Source: Rhodospirillaceae bacterium
GTDB taxonomy: Bacteria; Pseudomonadota; Alphaproteobacteria; UBA8366; Aestuariispiraceae
Direction: 5' to 3'
NCBI GenBank assembly: GCA_002709955.1
Contig: PAQY01000008.1
Coordinates: 1-64,000 of the forward strand
DNA: 64,000 nt
Shown here: positions 43,550-52,230 of the stretch, piece by piece
How the letters are laid out: the number at the start of each line of letters is the position of its first letter
Position numbering within the stretch: the first letter of the stretch is position 1
Position numbers and translations under genes: made by a program
Notes under the pieces: generated by a model
Told to the model about the DNA's origin: nothing
Database searches by the model: none
The model's input: only the letters and a program-made list of their open reading frames with translations

Positions 43550-43948
43550 ATGAGCGATATGGAAATTGAAACAACAATGCCGGACGCGGCGTTGGAAACC
43601 AGCGATCGGCGCAAGGGCTGGTTCGCAACCGGCGGCGTCATCGGCGCAATCCTTGCCTCCACCTGCTGCATTGCACCGCTCGTGCTGCTGACACTTGGCA
43701 TATCCGGCGCGTGGATCGGCAACCTCACCGCGCTTGAGCCCTACAAGCCGATTTTCGCGGGCGTGGCGCTCGTCTTCATCGGGCTCGGCTTCCGACAGGT
43801 CTATTTCAAGGCCAAACCAGCCTGTGAGGACGGCTCCTATTGCGCACGGCCTGAATCCGCTCTCATCACCAAATCCGCCCTGTGGCTCTCGACGGTACTA
43901 GTCGTCCTGGCACTGACCATCAATTGGTGGGCGCCGTTTTTCTATTAA
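43550..43948 (+). CDS. merT: MerT mercuric ion membrane transporter
   Basis: 132 residues with three membrane helices. The vicinal Cys pair in the first helix (ILASTCCIAPLVLLTLGISG) and the loop pair CEDGSYC are the MerT Hg(II) relay. First gene after the mer promoter. Confidence 0.95.
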   Translation: MSDMEIETTMPDAALETSDRRKGWFATGGVIGAILASTCCIAPLVLLTLGISGAWIGNLTALEPYKPIFAGVALVFIGLGFRQVYFKAKPACEDGSYCARPESALITKSALWLSTVLVVLALTINWWAPFFY

Positions 43949-43961
43949 GGAGAAGACCCCA

Positions 43962-44297
43962 ATGAAATCGAAGTTCTTTATTACCGCTGGATTGCTTGTT
44001 CTGGGCATATCCGGACTACCTCTCGTCGCCACTATCGCGTCGCCGGTCCTTGTTTCAGCGGCTCAGGCTGCTTCGAGCGAACAGACCGCCACCTTCGATG
44101 TGCCGGGTATGACCTGCGCGCTCTGTCCTGTCACGGTGAGAAAGGCAATGGAAAGCGTTGAGGGTGTTCGGTTGGTGACGGTCGATTTCGATGCCAGGAC
44201 GGCAACCGTCGTGTTCGATCCGTCCGAGGCGAGCATCGATTCCATCGCGACCGCCTCGGAGAACGCCGGCTATCCGGCACATATCGCCGGAGAATGA
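43962..44297 (+). CDS. merP: MerP periplasmic mercury-binding protein
   Basis: 111 residues: signal peptide to about residue 36 (SAAQAA), then an HMA domain with GMTCALCPVTVRKAMESVEG (Cys pair) and the C-terminal ENAGYPAHI. It hands Hg(II) to MerT. Confidence 0.95.
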   Translation: MKSKFFITAGLLVLGISGLPLVATIASPVLVSAAQAASSEQTATFDVPGMTCALCPVTVRKAMESVEGVRLVTVDFDARTATVVFDPSEASIDSIATASENAGYPAHIAGE

Positions 44298-44301
44298 GCC
44301 G

Positions 44302-44532
44302 ATGAGCGATCCGTCCCATGTAAGCCTTGGGTTGATCGGTGGAGCGGTTGCGGTGCTGTGCTGCCTTGTTCCCCTGTTGCTGGTATCAAGCGGCGGCGTC
44401 GTGCTCGCCGCCCTGGCTAGCTATCTCGGCTATGTATGGATCGCTCTCCCCATTCTGGTGGCCGGACTGGCAGCCTACCTTCTGTTACGGCGCGCAAAGC
44501 TCCGCAACAATCGCGCTGAAAGGAGCCACTGA
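44302..44532 (+). CDS. merF: MerF-type small mercury transporter
   Basis: 76 residues with two membrane helices and the Cys pair GGAVAVLCCLVPLLL, the MerF pattern. The stop and the merA start overlap (TGATG). Confidence 0.88.
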   Translation: MSDPSHVSLGLIGGAVAVLCCLVPLLLVSSGGVVLAALASYLGYVWIALPILVAGLAAYLLLRRAKLRNNRAERSH

Positions 44533-45956
44533 TGAACGATTGCTGCGCGCCGCGAGCTGACCGCACCTACGATCTTGCCGTTATCGGGGCTGGTTCAGCA
44601 GGCTTTTCCGCCGCGATCACGGCCGTCGGAGAGGGGGCGAAGGTCGCCCTCATCGGGCACGGCACGATCGGCGGTACCTGTGTCAATGTCGGCTGTGTAC
44701 CCTCCAAGACCATGATCCGCGCCGCTGAGGCGGTGCATGGCGCAGGCGCTTCGAGTCGGTTTCCGGGGCTTGCCGGAGAGGCCCATGTCAGCGATTGGCG
44801 CGCACTGGTCGCGGCCAAGGACGATCTGGTCGGGACGCTCAGGCAGAAGAAATATATCGACCTGCTGCCCGAATACGATGGTGTCGCATATCTGGAAGGC
44901 GCCGCACGGCTCAATGGTTCGGGCGTGCTGGTGGACGGAAGTCCGATCAGCACCGGCAAGATCATCATCGCCACGGGTGCATCGCCGGCGATTCCTTCCA
45001 TCCCCGGCATGGAGCGCGTTCCTTACCTCACCAGCACCACTGCGCTGGAGCTTAAGGAACAGCCGCGCTCGCTACTGGTCATCGGGGGCGGCTATATAGG
45101 CTGCGAACTGGCGCAGATGTTCGCGCGCCTCGGCACCAGGGTGACGCTGGTCACGCGCTCGCGCCTGTTGCCTGAGGCGGAACCGGAAATTGCCGAGGCG
45201 CTTACCGGCTATCTGGTCGGCGAAGGCATCACTGTACGCGCTGGCCTCAGCTATTCCGGGATCAAAAGCGGTGACGGCGAAATCGCGTTAAGCGTTGACG
45301 TGGATGGTCGAATTGAAACGTTAACCGCCGAAAAGGTTCTTGTGACCACTGGGCGCGTACCTAACACCGCCGACCTTGGTCTTGTCGAAAGTAGTGTGGA
45401 ATTGGCCCGCAACGGCGGCGTTGTTGTCGATGACCGTATGCGCACCACCCGCGAGGGTGTCTACGCCGCGGGTGACGTCACCGGGCGCGACCAGTTCGTC
45501 CATATGGCTGCTTATGGCGCCAAGCTCGCCGCGAAGAACGCTTTGAACGGCGACAGCCTCATCTATGACAATTCCGCCATGCCTTGGGTGGTGTTCACCG
45601 ATCCACAGGTGGCTGGAGTCGGCTTTTCGGAGAAACAGGCTCGCGAACGCGGTTTCGAGATCAAGACATCGGTTGCGCCGCTCGATCAGGTGCCGCGCGC
45701 GCTGGCCGCCCGCGATACGCGCGGGCTGATCAAGCTAACGGCCGATGCAAAGTCAGATCGGTTGCTGGGAGCGCAGATTCTCGCTCCTGAAGGTGCGGAC
45801 AGCATCCAGACCATAGTGCTGGCGATCAAGTATGGAATGACGACCAAGGAACTGGGTGAGACGATCTTTCCCTATCTCACCACCGTGGAAGGGCTCAAGC
45901 TCGCCGCCCAAGGCTTCGACAAGGACGTCGCAAAGCTCTCCTGCTGCGCGGGATGA
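44532..45956 (+). CDS. merA: MerA mercuric reductase
   Basis: 474 residues without the N-terminal HMA domain found in many MerA. FAD site VIGAGSAGFSAAITAV, redox-active C50-VNVG-C55 (GGTCVNVGCVPSK), NAD site VIGGGYIGCELAQMFARLG, dimer interface and the C-terminal Cys pair (C471, C472 in LSCCAG) that takes Hg(II). NADPH-dependent cytosolic reduction of Hg(II) to Hg(0). All catalytic residues present. Confidence 0.96.
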   Translation: MNDCCAPRADRTYDLAVIGAGSAGFSAAITAVGEGAKVALIGHGTIGGTCVNVGCVPSKTMIRAAEAVHGAGASSRFPGLAGEAHVSDWRALVAAKDDLVGTLRQKKYIDLLPEYDGVAYLEGAARLNGSGVLVDGSPISTGKIIIATGASPAIPSIPGMERVPYLTSTTALELKEQPRSLLVIGGGYIGCELAQMFARLGTRVTLVTRSRLLPEAEPEIAEALTGYLVGEGITVRAGLSYSGIKSGDGEIALSVDVDGRIETLTAEKVLVTTGRVPNTADLGLVESSVELARNGGVVVDDRMRTTREGVYAAGDVTGRDQFVHMAAYGAKLAAKNALNGDSLIYDNSAMPWVVFTDPQVAGVGFSEKQARERGFEIKTSVAPLDQVPRALAARDTRGLIKLTADAKSDRLLGAQILAPEGADSIQTIVLAIKYGMTTKELGETIFPYLTTVEGLKLAAQGFDKDVAKLSCCAG

Positions 45957-46002
45957 CAACATTTGATCCGGTCAAAACTGTCGTGAACCGCCTCTTCAAT
46001 TG

Positions 46003-46034
46003 TTGACCCCGTACCAATATACGGAGTCTATTGT
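46003..46034 (+). promoter_or_regulatory. MerR-type promoter before the MerR-HMA gene
   Basis: TTGACC (46003-46008) and TATTGT (46029-46034), 20 bp apart, with the near-perfect dyad GACCCCGTA...TACGGAGTC between. The CTCCGTA/TACGGAG half sites equal those at 47.43 kb, so one regulator should bind both. Confidence 0.75.
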
Positions 46035-46054
46035 TTATGGGGAGATGAGACAGC

Positions 46055-46729
46055 ATGGCAAGAGCGATGACCATAGCCCGCGCCGCCGAACAGGCCGGTG
46101 TCGGCGTCGAGACGATCCGGTTTTACGAACGACGAGGATTGATCGAACAGCCATTGCGTCCAAGCGGCGGCGGCTATCGCCATTATGAACGCGAGACTGT
46201 CGAGCGCATCCGCTTCATCCGGCAGGCACAGGAACTCGGATTCTCGTTGTGCGAGATTGCCGAACTCCTGGCGTTGAAGACGGATCCGAATGCAGACTGT
46301 TCTGATGTGCGTATGCAGGCTGTCGCCAAGCGCCAGGATGTGGACGGCAAGATCGCACAATTGGAGGACATTCGCTCGGCGCTCGATGTGCTCATCGCCA
46401 GATGTCCCGGTGGCGGGGATTTGAGCGCCTGCACGATCATGGACGCGATCAGCGAGCGACCAACGATGAACACTGCGCCTCACCTGGACGATGCGGCATC
46501 CAGAACACAATTGGTCAGGACCATCTTCGGGATCGATGGAATGCATTGTGTGGGCTGCGCGCGGACCGTCGAGGCGCTGCTTGGCGCCGAACCGGGTGTC
46601 GGCGAGGCCAGCGTCTCGTTCGAACGCCGGGAAGTTAGCGTCAGTTTTGACAAGGGCATCACGAGCGTCGGGCGGTTGAGGGAAGCGGCCGCAAAGGCCG
46701 GATATCACATCAGCGAAAGCGGGCTATAA
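46055..46729 (+). CDS. MerR-family regulator fused to a C-terminal HMA domain
   Basis: 224 residues: a MerR HTH (TIARAAEQAGVGVETIRFYE) and dimerisation region with Cys in ADCSDVRM and ARCPGGGDLSACTIM (about 1-140), then a complete HMA domain (about 155-222; IDGMHCVGCARTVEALLGAE, KAGYHI). The fusion could pass Hg(II) to the sensor or scavenge it. It autoregulates through the upstream dyad. The stop overlaps the next start (TAATG). Confidence 0.9.
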   Translation: MARAMTIARAAEQAGVGVETIRFYERRGLIEQPLRPSGGGYRHYERETVERIRFIRQAQELGFSLCEIAELLALKTDPNADCSDVRMQAVAKRQDVDGKIAQLEDIRSALDVLIARCPGGGDLSACTIMDAISERPTMNTAPHLDDAASRTQLVRTIFGIDGMHCVGCARTVEALLGAEPGVGEASVSFERREVSVSFDKGITSVGRLREAAAKAGYHISESGL

Positions 46730-47406
46730 TGGAATTCAGTTTGTTCAATCTTCTCATTCTACCGGCAGGGCTTGGCCTGTTCGGCTTCATTGAACCCTGC
46801 TCAATCGGTTCCAGCCTGATCTTTATCAAATATCTGGAAGGCAAGGAGAGAGCGCAGAAATTCACCGAGACGGCGGTTTTCGCGCTCACGCGCGCGCTTT
46901 TCATCGGCGCTCTTGGCGTGGCGGCGGTGCTGGTCGGGTCTGCATTTATCGGGTTCCAGCGCGGAGCCTGGATCGTGCTCGGTCTTGTTTATGCGGCAAT
47001 CGGGATTCTCTATCTCATCGGGCGCGCCGGATTTCTCATGCGTTCGATCGGGCCGCGGCTCGCCGGTTTGAGTGGTGCGCGCGGTTCGGTTGGGCTCGGT
47101 CTTATCTTCGGTCTCAACATTCCCGCCTGTGCCGCGCCATTGCTTCTGGTTCTGCTCGGCGTTGCAGGGGCCGATGGCGCCAGCGGCGACGCGGCTCTGA
47201 GTGGGTTCATATCGCTTGGAGTGTTCGGTCTGGCCTTGTCCCTGCCGCTCGTTGCGGCTGTGGCATTCAAACCGGCGCGCCGTCTGTTCGACCATCTCGC
47301 GGGGCTTTCCGCCAAAATACCGTTCTGGGCAGGGGGGTTGCTCATCGCGCTTGGCCTTTGGTCGATCTGGTTCGGCCTGTTTTCCGCTGTGCCGGAACTG
47401 GCCTGA
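46729..47406 (+). CDS. CcdA/DsbD-like membrane protein of the mercury cluster
   Basis: 225 residues with six hydrophobic segments. GFIEPCSIGSSLIFIKYLEG and GLNIPACAAPLLLVLL place one Cys in each half as in CcdA-type transporters. It is translationally coupled to the MerR-HMA fusion, which suggests a metal- or redox-relay role here. Actual cargo unknown. Confidence 0.8.
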   Translation: MEFSLFNLLILPAGLGLFGFIEPCSIGSSLIFIKYLEGKERAQKFTETAVFALTRALFIGALGVAAVLVGSAFIGFQRGAWIVLGLVYAAIGILYLIGRAGFLMRSIGPRLAGLSGARGSVGLGLIFGLNIPACAAPLLLVLLGVAGADGASGDAALSGFISLGVFGLALSLPLVAAVAFKPARRLFDHLAGLSAKIPFWAGGLLIALGLWSIWFGLFSAVPELA

Positions 47407-47427
47407 CAGTCCGGCAGAAGAAAGCGC

Positions 47428-47459
47428 TTGACTCCGTAGTTTAGTACGGAGGGTAGGCT
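47428..47459 (+). promoter_or_regulatory. second CTCCGTA-type MerR promoter
   Basis: TTGACT (47428-47433), then the dyad CTCCGTA-GTTTAG-TACGGAG and TAGGCT (47454-47459), a spacer of about 20 bp. It precedes the broken exported protein gene and probably the ATPase behind it. Confidence 0.75.
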
Positions 47460-47511
47460 GGCCCCTGAGATCATCCCGCATGGTTGCGGGATCACCGTAC
47501 CGGAGGCCGCC

Positions 47512-48995
47512 ATGACCCTATTTTCCGCTTTGACGAGAACAATCGCTGCGTACGCCGTTCCCGCCTCGCTCGTTACAAACCTTGCATTTGCGCCGTCTGC
47601 ACGGGCTGCCGACGAATTCCATTATGACGAAAGCAATGTCCGCCCGGCGGTGTATTTCGCCGCGCTATCCAACCTTGCCAACGCGGTGATGTTTTCCGGC
47701 CTCGGCGAGGCGCTGGTGATTTCACCCTATGAGCGCGACGAATGGTTGCGCCGTGCCGGTTTCGTCACCCGGCCCGAGATGCCGGACATGGCGGCGGTTG
47801 GCCCGGTTTACGCTGGTGCTCGGCCGGCCTTCGTGGGCACGCCGGATTTCGCCGTACCTCGGACGCTGGCCTGGGACGCGTCCACCTTCGACCGCACACT
47901 CGACCCGGCCGCACAGGCCTGGGCGATGATCAAGATCACGAGCCCCGAGTTCCACATGCAGTTCCATGACCTACCGGACAATAAATTGGCGGCCCTGATG
48001 GTGATTCCGCAGGCACGCGCCCAGGCGCAGACGCTTGGCGCGCGGCTGACGAGCGCCGATGGGCTGTTCGCGCCGCTGGCATCTAGCGGCAACCTTGGCG
48101 CGGCGGTTCCACGCGACCAGATTGCCGTGCTGTGGGCGGCGTCGAACATGGTGCTGGCCGGAACGAGTGCGCGCGATGACTACTGGCACGCCGCCTACCG
48201 GGACTTGACGGCTGCCGAGAACTATCGCCCGCTCTTGAGGTAAGCCTTCGCGGACGTCACGGCAATGCCACCTGAGACCCCAGCCGAGCGCGGCCTTGCG
48301 GTAGTGGCATTGGGGCGTTTCGCCCTGGCCACCGATGATTCGGCGCTCAGAGGCGAGGCGCTGACGCTGGCGCGCACCTATGCGGAAAGCCTGGCCAAAA
48401 ACCTGACGGGGAGCCCGGCACGGCCATCGAGGATATAGCGCTTGCCATCTACGGGTTGACAGAGGCCAGGCGGCTGTTGGCCGAACCAGCCTTTGCCGAG
48501 GCGGCGCAGAATTTGTTTAGCGACCGGCTGATACCGCTTTGGGATGACGAGGCAGAGCTGTTTCGCCGTGGCGAGGCGCCGGTGACCTATGACCCGCGAT
48601 CCGCCGGTGCGGTCGTGGCAGCTCTCAATGCCGTGCGCTGGCACGGTTCCGATGCTGAGGCTGAGCAGGCTTCTGCGCTGTTTCCCCGCTTTTTCGAAAG
48701 CGTGATTGTTCGCTCCGGCCTCATGCAGGCGAGCCCGCTGCCACTGGTGGTCGCGCCTTATCTGGAAGGAGAGCCGGCGGAGCACTTCGCCCATCCCATA
48801 TTGCCCGGAGCAGTATCGACAGCGCCGGTCTTTGCCTCTGAAGTGATCTTCGAGGACGGTGTCTGGCGGGTGAGCGACCCGACCTTCCACACCGGCGACG
48901 CACTGTTCCTGGCCAATATGCTGGCGATCCGCAGCGAGAATGGCCGCAGCGACCTGTTCCTCTCCGACGACCTGCTGACCGGCTTGAAGAGGTGA
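47512..48995 (+). pseudogene. exported hypothetical protein broken by a stop and a frameshift
   Basis: The first part (243 residues) starts with a signal peptide (MTLFSALTRTIAAYAVPASL ... ARA) and reads to TAA at 48241. The same frame then continues (AFADVTAMPPETPAERGLAV, ALGRFALATDDSALRGEALT) until a frame change near 48410, after which IEDIALAIYGLTEARRLLAE runs to 48995. Joined, it would be about 490 residues. I do not recognise the family. It lies directly behind a MerR-type promoter, so it was probably metal-induced. Confidence 0.65.
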
Positions 48996-48999
48996 CACC

Positions 49000-50545
49000 A
49001 TGAATGCGACAGCATCTGCCCCAACATCTACCTCTGGCACGCTCCAGCTCAAGATCGGTGGCATGAGTTGTTCGTTCTGTGCCAATTCGATCTCCTCGGC
49101 GCTCATGAGGGACAAGGGCGTGCGCGAGGCGCATGTCTCACTCGCCCATGAAGAGGTGTTGATCCGCTTCGATCGGCAAGAGACCGACGAAGCGCGGATC
49201 AAGCATACGCTGACCGACCTCGGCTTCACCATCCGCGATCCGCGCAAGGCGAGCGCCTTCGAGGAGCAGAAACGCGCGATCCGCGAGGAAGCAACCGATC
49301 TTGCCATGGCCGCCACCGCCGCGCTTATCCTGTTCATGGCGATGAGCGCTATGTGGCTGGGGCTGTGGCAGATGCGCGACTGGCATGTATGGACCGCCTG
49401 GGCCATCGCCACTTTCGTGCTCTTGTGGAACGGACGGCGTATCGTCCGCATGGCCTGGGGCGCGGGCAAGCGCGGCATCACCAATCAGCATGTGCTCTTA
49501 TCTGTCGGGTGCGCATTCCGGGGCCATCGGCGCCTATATCGGCGGTCTGCTCGGTGCGCCCATGCCCTGGTTCGGCTGGTATGGTTTCGTCGGCTTTCCG
49601 GCCGTCGATTTCTTCGGGGTGGTCGTGTTCCTCACCGCCTATCATCTGCTGTCGGGTTTCGTGTCGATTATCGTGCGCACCAAGGCGTCGGAAAGCGTGC
49701 GTCAGCTCTTGTCCATGCAGCCACCGACAGCGAATGTCATCCGCGACGGGACCGAGCGGGAAGTGCCCATCGAAGAAGTCGCCGTGGGCGATCATGTGCG
49801 TGTGCGCCCCGGCGAGCGGGTGCCGGTGGATGGAAAGGTCATAGAGGGTGAAAGCGCCATCGACGAGGCGATCGTCACCGGCGAGTCGGTGCCGGTGGAA
49901 AAGGCCGTTGGCGCCGAGGTCATCGGTGGGTCGATCAACCAGACCGGTGCGCTTCTAATCGAGACAACGCGCATCGGCGAGGACAGTTTCCTGCATCAGG
50001 TCGCCCGCCATGTCGAAGAAACCAAGGCGATGAAGCCCGGCATCGTCGTGCTGGTGGACAGGGTGCTCAAGCACTACGTGCCAGCCGTTCTCGTCGTTTC
50101 CCTCGCTGCGTTCCTGTTCTGGGGCCTCAGCCCGGATAGCTGGAGCCGCGAGCCGCATTGGGTGCGCGCCATCTATGCCGCCGTTACCGTGCTGGTGATG
50201 GGCTATCCTTGCGCCCTCGGCATGGCCACGCCTCTGGCGCTGATCCGGGGCGGCGGTATTGCCGCAACACGCGGTATCCTGATCCGTTCGGGCGAAGCGT
50301 TCCAGGTCCTCAAGGACATTACGCATGTGGTGCTCGACAAGACCGGGACCCTGACTGAGGGCAAGCCGAAGCTCGTCGATGTCGTTGCTTTAAACGATAT
50401 GAGCCGCGAAAGGGCGCTCGTGCTCGCCGCCGCGGCGGAAGAGCAATCGGAACATCCACTGGCCAGGGCAATCGTGGCCGGCGCGCGGGATACGGGCGTC
50501 AGTTGGACAGTGGCTGAGGATTTTCAGTCCGTGACAGGCGGTGAC
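49000..50545 (+). pseudogene. P1B-type ATPase, frameshifted and truncated
   Basis: N-terminal HMA domain (IGGMSCSFCANSISSALMRD) and the first membrane helices read from the ATG at 49000. The frame shifts near 49500 (NQHVLLSVG to AHSGAIGAYIGG). It continues with AIVTGESVPVEKA, the membrane gate MGYPCALGMATPLA (Tyr-Pro-Cys instead of the usual Cys-Pro-Cys), DKTGTLTEGKPK and SEHPLARAI, and is cut at about 50545 by an IS110 fragment, so the GDGxNDxP hinge is missing. Non-functional as it stands. Confidence 0.85.
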
Positions 50546-50842
50546 GGCCTCACAGATTGCTTCTGCATCAGCCGCATCGTTCTTTTGTCGTTTGACGTAA
50601 GGCTTCACATAGGAAGGTGGTATCAAGCGCACCGTATGCCCAAGGGCTGCAATCTCACGCGCCCAATAATGTGATGTGGCGCAAGCCTCCATGCCGATCA
50701 GGCAAGGCTTGAGCTTACCCAGAAAAGAAAGAACCGCTCCGCGCCGAAGTTTCTTCTGCAAAACAATGGCGCCTTGCGCATTCACACCGTGCAACTGGAA
50801 AACTGACTTGGCGAGATCAATCCCGAGTGTTGTAGTCGTCAT
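50546..50842 (-). mobile_element. 5' fragment of an IS110-family transposase
   Basis: From the ATG at 50842: MTTTTLGIDLAKSVFQLHGV, CLIGMEACATSHYWAREIAA, VKPYVKRQKNDAADAEAICE, the DEDD N-terminal domain of IS110 transposases with the first Asp, Glu and the late Asp pair. It stops at EAVT where ATPase sequence begins; the C-terminal Ser domain is missing. Confidence 0.85.
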
Positions 50843-51674
50843 GTGGATGGCTCCTTCCCACTGTTGGTTTCAAACAGCACCAATATGGCACATCGTGATG
50901 CCGTTCGGGTGGAGCCGTCCACACCATCAGACAAATGCGAACTCGTCTCAGTTTGCCCGTAGGTCGGTCGAATGACGCAGCACAACGCTGCTGCCATTCA
51001 ATTAGGGAAGCGTCACGTTGAATTTTGAATTCGTCTCTTGAGACAAGGTGCCTTTGAAAGTTGAAGCGGTTGAAGATGGCAGAGTGGATGGACGAGAGTT
51101 TCTGCAAACTTCGTCTGAGCCTAAACCTGGACACGGCTCGCTCTCGTCGACGAAATGGCAAGTGGGAGTTCTCGGCGCGATTGTTTTTCCAACGACCAAC
51201 TTCCTGGGCTGCTTGATTACCAACGACCTTCATTGCCGCCCGGTAGGACTTCAGTCGATCCGTCGCAATGACCTTCGGTTGGCCATATCGTTTCATTGCT
51301 TTCTTTAAGAATGCTAATGCAGCCTTACGGTTGCGGCGTTTCGTAACAAAGGATTCCAGCACTTCTCCTTCGTGGTCAACAGCCCGCCACAGATAGTGGG
51401 TTTCTCCATTGATCTTCACGAACACCTCATCGAGATGCCACCGCCAGTTTGAATATGAACAGTTTGTAACGCGACGTTTCCGGATTTCAGCGGCAAACAT
51501 TGGCCCGAAACGGTTCCACCAATAGCGCACCTTCTCATGGCAGATTTCGATCCCGCGCTCATGGAGCAGGTCTTCAACATTGCGAAGTGACAGTGGAAAC
51601 CGAACGTAAATCATGACCGCGAGCCGGATGATCTCGGGTGACGTCTTGAAATAACGGAATGGGGAACTTGTCAT
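50817..51674 (-). CDS. IS6-family transposase, 3' end altered
   Basis: 285 residues. The first ~231 are a normal IS6 transposase: FRYFKTSPEIIRLAVMIYVR, WRWHLDEVFVKINGETHYLW (first Asp), IATDRLKSYRAAM (second Asp) and NNRAENSHLPFRRRERAVSR (Glu). The natural stop, expected soon after LIEWQQRCAAS, is lost because the element is truncated at about 50975 and the frame runs on into IS110-flanking DNA. DDE residues are intact, but one IS end is missing, so transposition in cis is doubtful. Confidence 0.85.
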   Translation of the reverse strand: MTSSPFRYFKTSPEIIRLAVMIYVRFPLSLRNVEDLLHERGIEICHEKVRYWWNRFGPMFAAEIRKRRVTNCSYSNWRWHLDEVFVKINGETHYLWRAVDHEGEVLESFVTKRRNRKAALAFLKKAMKRYGQPKVIATDRLKSYRAAMKVVGNQAAQEVGRWKNNRAENSHLPFRRRERAVSRFRLRRSLQKLSSIHSAIFNRFNFQRHLVSRDEFKIQRDASLIEWQQRCAASFDRPTGKLRRVRICLMVWTAPPERHHDVPYWCCLKPTVGRSHPHDDYNTRD

Positions 51675-51727
51675 CTAAGGAAGCTGTCCGGATACTCAAA
51701 TTGCCTCAATCTAGTTTCTTCTGACAA
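50975..51727 (-). mobile_element. IS6-family element, one end missing
   Basis: The promoter-proximal end is preserved (to about 51727) and matches 5386-5521 in the same orientation. The distal end is replaced at about 50975. No matching inverted repeat is found there. Confidence 0.75.
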
Positions 51728-51762
51728 AGCCAGGTGTGAAGGCGAGGCCGTTGATCGGGCCG

Positions 51763-52164
51763 TCAAGGACCAGCGGCGCAGCGGTCTTCGACCCATTCCG
51801 CTCGCTCGCCAGCAGCGCTTTTTTTATAGCTGAGGCCCTCGCGGCGCATGAACCGCCCCACCGAGCGGACATGCACCACCGTCCCCTGTGCCTGCAACTC
51901 CGTCGTCAATGCCCGCAAGGTGATATCCGGCTTCTCGCGTATCCGCGCACGCAGCCAGGCCGCAACATCGCCAACCAACAGGCTCGGTCGGTGGCCGCCC
52001 CGTTTACTGGGCATAAGACTGAGCCCCGCACGCCCCCGCTGCGACCAGCGCATCGCCGTCGCAACCGAAAAGCCATAACGGGCCGCCGCCGACCGCGTCG
52101 TTGCACCACCGAGAACCGCCGCAACAACACGCTCCCGAAGATCAAGAGAATATGACCGAGACAT
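51763..52164 (-). pseudogene. N-terminal fragment of an IS630-family transposase
   Basis: From the ATG at 52164: MSRSYSLDLRERVVAAVLGG, HTH AARYGFSVATAMRWSQRGRA and the second HTH RALTTELQAQGTVVHVRSVG. It ends where the IS6 element begins, so the DDE domain is gone. It differs clearly from the IS630 copy at 17.9-18.9 kb. Confidence 0.8.
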
Positions 52165-52230
52165 CATGGCTGGCCTCCTATCCCAGCCATCATGATGAAT
52201 CACAATTCGTCCCCTTTGGGAATCCCGATT

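Noticed and set aside
5386..51727. Intact composite transposon
   Set aside because: Neither IS6 copy has both ends, and the left one keeps only ~135 bp; the bracket is an old scar, not a demonstrable mobile unit.
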